Part shown: in pieces, positions 5,985-7,126 of the stretch | How positions within the stretch are numbered: position 1 is the stretch's first letter | Layout: each line of letters begins with the position of its first letter | From: an uncultured bacterium | GTDB lineage: Bacteria > Bdellovibrionota_C > UBA2361 > SZUA-149 > CALKYB01 | Length of the DNA: 7,126 bases | Assembly (NCBI GenBank): GCA_938022485.1 | Contig: CALIEE010000229.1 | Location: 1-7,126 of the forward strand | Direction: 5' to 3' | Notes under the pieces: model-generated | The model's database searches: none | The model's input: the letters and a program-made list of their open reading frames with translations, nothing else | What the model was told of the DNA's origin: nothing | Translations under genes and position numbers: made by a program

Positions 5985-7126
5985 ACTGGATTCTCCTTAC
6001 TCAAAATCAACTCTATTCCGGCATCAGTATAATAGTTTATACCTTCTTTACTAACTAGCACGAATACTCTGTAAACACCCAGTGGGAGTTCTTTTCGATT
6101 TAACATTCCAAAGAACCCACTGTTACCTATGTCTCGACGAAGATACTTCTCTGCTAAATCTGGCCTTTGGCGCACATTGAGAGACATAGTATAAACTTTG
6201 CCTTTTCCGCTCTTTAACCTAAGGCGAGACAATGAATGATCATTGTTCTTATTAGCGAGAAAAGCGTATCCATCTATAAAGACATGGTTGGAGCTAACAA
6301 TTATATGCTCGAACTTATGGACGATACGTCCCCTACGAACCTTCAATTTTTCTTTAACTGGAGGATTTTCCAAGAATTTTTCATCAATTGGGGGAAAAGA
6401 ATAGACCCCGTTTCTTTCAGCGGCGAAAGCTATGCGTCGAGCTTTTTCTTGATCCGGATACAACAAGCCAAGGCCGGCAACTTGATGCCGAACTACACTA
6501 TCTTCAAGCATCGCTTTTCTAAGTTCAAAATAAGGCGAGAACCTCAAATAAGACATAGAGGAAAAAGCTAAACCTGCTGTAAAAGCCACAAAGGAAAGTT
6601 GTCGAGAAAGATAAAGAGTCTTCAAATTGTAGATCAAACCCAACCAAAGCAGAGCTATGAAAAACGAAGAAATTAATCTGTAACGAGTTTCGTTAAAACT
6701 ACTTTCAATTGAAAAATTATGTTCTGTAAGACCGTGCACTACTGCAATCAAAAAGAAGAACAAAAGGCCGGCTGAGATAAACGGACGCACTACTGCAAGA
6801 GGTCCAACTAAACAGAGAAAGGCTGCTACAAACATTGAACCGTAGAGCACACTAGCATCGAAATGCATGGCCGTAACGGATCCAAAATAACTTGTCAGGT
6901 AACTGAGAAAAGCAATTGGCTCAACCAAATTTGACGAAGAGCTGACTTTGTCCACACTTAAAATTAAGATATAGGCACTCAATCCACCAACTATCAGAAA
7001 AACACAACCAGCCAAACTTCTTTTCTTTAGGAAATAATATAGACCAGCGATGGAAGGAACGAGCAAACCAGTCAAACCGGATAAAGCAGACAAGATTGAG
7101 CAAATCAGAGAGTTCCTAAGGTAGGT
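5981..7126 (-). CDS. Multi-pass membrane protein with C-terminal soluble beta-rich domain, 5'-truncated by window edge, function unknown
   Basis: I do not recognise a named family with certainty. The frame stays open to the right edge (11 more codons beyond a TTG at 7093, reading TYLRNSLICSI), so the true start lies outside and the TTG is probably internal. Counting from that TTG, about seven hydrophobic segments are visible (near 1-21, 27-46, 57-75, 82-102, 104-121, 139-160 and 166-183). A polar NETRYR motif (134-139) sits just before the sixth segment. A connecting region contains LLYPDQEKARR (210-220), followed by a soluble tail (about 255-368) likely to be beta-rich, with the landmarks IDGYAFLA, NVRQRPDLAEKY, NSGFF and LPLGVYRV. 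From memory, a similar layout (YPd motif after the last helix, then a domain with G(W/Y)AF, RPDVA, GF and L..G.Y) occurs in uncharacterised bacterial membrane proteins linked to cell-surface glycans; this is inference. The stop overlaps the msrA start, so the two form an operon. Confidence 0.8.
   Translation of the reverse strand, partial: TYLRNSLICSILSALSGLTGLLVPSIAGLYYFLKKRSLAGCVFLIVGGLSAYILILSVDKVSSSSNLVEPIAFLSYLTSYFGSVTAMHFDASVLYGSMFVAAFLCLVGPLAVVRPFISAGLLFFFLIAVVHGLTEHNFSIESSFNETRYRLISSFFIALLWLGLIYNLKTLYLSRQLSFVAFTAGLAFSSMSYLRFSPYFELRKAMLEDSVVRHQVAGLGLLYPDQEKARRIAFAAERNGVYSFPPIDEKFLENPPVKEKLKVRRGRIVHKFEHIIVSSNHVFIDGYAFLANKNNDHSLSRLRLKSGKGKVYTMSLNVRQRPDLAEKYLRRDIGNSGFFGMLNRKELPLGVYRVFVLVSKEGINYYTDAGIELILSKENPV
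5993..5998 (-). promoter_or_regulatory. Strong Shine-Dalgarno site for msrA
   Basis: AAGGAG reads on the minus strand 8 bases before the TTG at 5984. It lies inside the last codons of the upstream membrane-protein gene. It decides the TTG start of msrA and is the only strong ribosome binding site I find in the window. Confidence 0.8.

Noticed and set aside
6236..6571. Plus-strand open frame of 111 codons opposite the membrane protein
   Set aside because: Sits within the minus-strand frame, which has coherent membrane segments and an operon overlap with msrA; no sign of independent coding.
7091..7093. TTG at 7093 as the start of the membrane protein
   Set aside because: The frame remains open to the window edge with hydrophobic residues continuing upstream, so the gene is better treated as truncated.
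1..7126. CRISPR array, insertion sequence, tRNA, toxin-antitoxin or defence genes
   Set aside because: No regularly spaced repeats, terminal inverted repeats, transposase, cloverleaf or nuclease-type motifs were seen on either strand.

Overview
This window comes from a Gram-negative (double-membrane) bacterium of moderate, slightly AT-leaning base composition. The evidence is a lipoprotein with a clear lipobox, an exported methionine sulfoxide reductase and a DeaD-type RNA helicase. I cannot assign a phylum. A eukaryotic-like (type 2) isoleucyl-tRNA synthetase, a WD40-type lipoprotein and frequent non-ATG starts would fit several lineages outside the well-studied gammaproteobacteria. The DNA is almost entirely coding; the longest gap is about 97 bases. 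I see no tRNA, rRNA, insertion sequence, CRISPR array or phage gene.

Layout from left to right. (1) 1-2105, minus strand: the N-terminal 701 codons of ileS, cut by the left edge. (2) 2151-3422, minus strand: a WD40-like beta-propeller lipoprotein, 45 bases upstream of ileS and reading into it. (3) 3423-3519: a short divergent control region holding a perfect 8-bp inverted repeat and a 12-bp near-perfect direct repeat whose second copy runs into the helicase start codon. (4) 3520-5370, plus strand: a complete DEAD-box RNA helicase with a C-terminal DbpA-type RNA-binding domain. (5) 5367-5984, minus strand: an exported MsrA whose stop codon interlocks with the helicase stop in a palindromic CTAG. 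(6) 5981-7126, minus strand: a multi-pass membrane protein with a large C-terminal soluble domain, open at the right edge, whose TGA stop overlaps the TTG start of msrA.

The window therefore holds two minus-strand transcription units, (membrane protein)-msrA and (lipoprotein)-ileS, with the plus-strand helicase between them. The helicase and ileS belong to RNA metabolism and translation. msrA repairs oxidised methionine in exported proteins, and its tight coupling to the membrane protein suggests a shared role at the envelope. I see no defence, mobile or otherwise obviously new multi-gene system. The least understood parts are the membrane protein, the propeller lipoprotein and the repeat-rich divergent region.
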